From Liopterus haemorrhoidalis (Eukaryota > Arthropoda > Insecta > Coleoptera > Dytiscidae), in the NCBI GenBank assembly GCA_963971575.1, contig OZ020624.1:28284356-28348355 (forward strand): a DNA stretch of 64,000 nt, written 5' to 3'. The translations under genes were made by a program, and so were the position numbers. The notes beneath the pieces are model-generated. The model did no database searches. It worked only from the letters and a program-made list of their open reading frames with translations, and was not told the origin of the DNA. The stretch's first letter is position 1. Each line of letters opens with the position of its first letter. This document shows positions 62,843 to 64,000 of this stretch, piece by piece.

Positions 62843-64000
62843 TTATTCAATAGATGTGTTAACAAGTTCCATTTCAGAATTACGTCTATCCCTAACATTA
62901 CTTCTATTACCATTTCTTATACTACTAATTATATTTTGTTTTCTAACTCTAACATACATATTAAAAAAGATATAAGTAATAAAAACTAACATAAGTGACA
63001 TTAAAACTAAAATAACTAACAACATAGTATTATTTTTATTAGAAAGATCTTTAATAATTTTTGCTTCACTATCATCTTCTGAAGAATCATAAGGTTCATA
63101 TGGATCATAACAAGCAATACCTTGAATATTTTCACTATCATAAGTTTGATAAGTATCAAGTAAAAATTTAATATTTTTCTTTTTAAGAAAACTTAAAATT
63201 TCAGCTAAATGTTCACAAGTCCATGAATTTCCATTAATATAAATTTGATTTAAATTTGGTACATGAGATTTTATTTGTTCAAAATCAATTTTACTTAACT
63301 GATTATCATCTAAGTCGATAGTTCTTAATTTTTGCATCGAATACAATGAAGCAGGTTTGATGGAATTAATTTTATTTGAACTTATATTTAAAGTATCCAA
63401 ATTACTAAGTCCAGTGAAGAGTCCAGTTTGGATGCTTGATAATTCGTTACAAGCTATACTAAGTGTTTTTAATTTTGGTAAATCCTTAAATATATTAATA
63501 CTCAAATAACTGAGTTTATTGTAGGATAAGTCAAGGACTGTTAAATTACCTAAACCAGAAAAAACAGCAGGTTTGTTCTTATCGTTGTAGGAATATATAT
63601 AATCTATTTTATTATTATCCAGGTACAATTCAATTAAGTTACCTAATCCTTTGAAGGAAGCTGATTCAATATCTTCAATAGCGTTCATGCTTAAATTTAA
63701 CAGGAACATATTAGATAAAGACGAAAACATATTAGCTTCCAACTTAGTTAATGAATTATCGTCTAGATATAATTTTTCAAGCTCTGGTAAATCGTTAAAA
63801 ACTTTAGAATCAATTGATTTGATATTATTTGATCCTAAATTAAGTAAAGTTAAATTTGGAACACCTTTAAAGATATCATTTTTGAGATTACTTAAATTAT
63901 TATTATCGAGTAACAAAACATGGAGTTCTATATTGTTGTTGAAAGTTCCAACTTCAATTTCATTTATTCTGTTTTCTGATAAATTTAATACAAACATACT
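62843..64000 (-). CDS. Leucine-rich-repeat single-pass membrane protein, 5' partial
   Basis: At least 385 codons remain, and the frame runs off the window edge mid-repeat, so the start and signal peptide are missing. About ten 24-residue LRRs of the L..L.L..N.(L/I)..I....F..L..L type occupy residues 1-250 (e.g. LNLSENRINEIEVGTF, LDLSYNKLSYLSINIF). The sixth carries a ~7-residue insertion (YSYNDKNKPA). A capping stretch GNSWTCEHLAEILSFL with Cys at about 258 and a second Cys near 294 (GIACYD) resembles an LRR C-terminal cap. A membrane helix (about 325-348, LLVILVLMSLMLVFITYIFF) is followed by a ~35-residue basic cytoplasmic tail. The topology suggests a surface adhesion or receptor-like protein with ligand unknown. 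The coding sequence is very AT-rich. There is no intron in the visible part. Confidence 0.9.
   Translation of the reverse strand, partial: SMFVLNLSENRINEIEVGTFNNNIELHVLLLDNNNLSNLKNDIFKGVPNLTLLNLGSNNIKSIDSKVFNDLPELEKLYLDDNSLTKLEANMFSSLSNMFLLNLSMNAIEDIESASFKGLGNLIELYLDNNKIDYIYSYNDKNKPAVFSGLGNLTVLDLSYNKLSYLSINIFKDLPKLKTLSIACNELSSIQTGLFTGLSNLDTLNISSNKINSIKPASLYSMQKLRTIDLDDNQLSKIDFEQIKSHVPNLNQIYINGNSWTCEHLAEILSFLKKKNIKFLLDTYQTYDSENIQGIACYDPYEPYDSSEDDSEAKIIKDLSNKNNTMLLVILVLMSLMLVFITYIFFNMYVRVRKQNIISSIRNGNRSNVRDRRNSEMELVNTSIE

Overview
The window reads as AT-rich nuclear DNA from an insect or a closely related arthropod. The evidence is spliced host exons, tRNA-derived SINEs, and a dense, nested set of Tc1/mariner, hAT, piggyBac, PIF/Harbinger, Mutator-like, P-like and non-LTR elements. 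I cannot name the species. Nothing looks bacterial or viral, and there is no CRISPR array, rRNA or intact tRNA gene.

Only two host genes are supported. (1) A minus-strand gene at 44493-51364 whose five exons I joined by hand. All four introns are phase 1, and the product is about 1388 aa, Lys/Ser/Cys-rich and of unknown function. Its introns hold a mariner copy and a Ser/Leu-tRNA-type SINE. (2) A minus-strand leucine-rich-repeat membrane protein at 62843-64000, cut at its 5' end by the window edge.

Layout. 0-10 kb: a hAT MITE with TATCGATA-rich ends, a mariner deletion copy carrying a hAT MITE, mixed mariner/Tc1 debris, a (TGTC)n microsatellite in a dispersed repeat, a TA-flanked TIR element, and an R2/R4(Dong)-like LINE relic cut by a mariner. 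10-24 kb: a degenerate ~150-170 bp tandem repeat block, hAT relics, SINEs, a pogo/Tigger element with foldback end, a Tc1-like element, and a hAT transposase split by a PIF/Harbinger element that itself carries a TA-flanked MITE. 23.5-40.5 kb: three near-identical copies of a DD41D-type Tc1/mariner element, a THAP-containing P-like element with a Mutator-like foldback inside it, an RTE-like LINE split by one DD41D copy, and a hAT MITE cluster. 41.4-44 kb: a LINE split by a 1.44 kb foldback element. 44.5-51.4 kb: the spliced host gene. 51.7-62.6 kb: many mariner fragments, more hAT MITEs, a SINE, a LINE 3' end, the inverted partner of the tandem repeat block, and a piggyBac element. 62.8-64 kb: the LRR gene.

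The most informative signals are precise insertions with target-site duplications that restore a reading frame when mentally removed: 2649-2928, 9256-9993, 22219-23066, 27402-28675, 41615-43056 and 56462-56923. They give a relative age order for many families. All protein assignments come from reading motifs by eye; no database search was possible.
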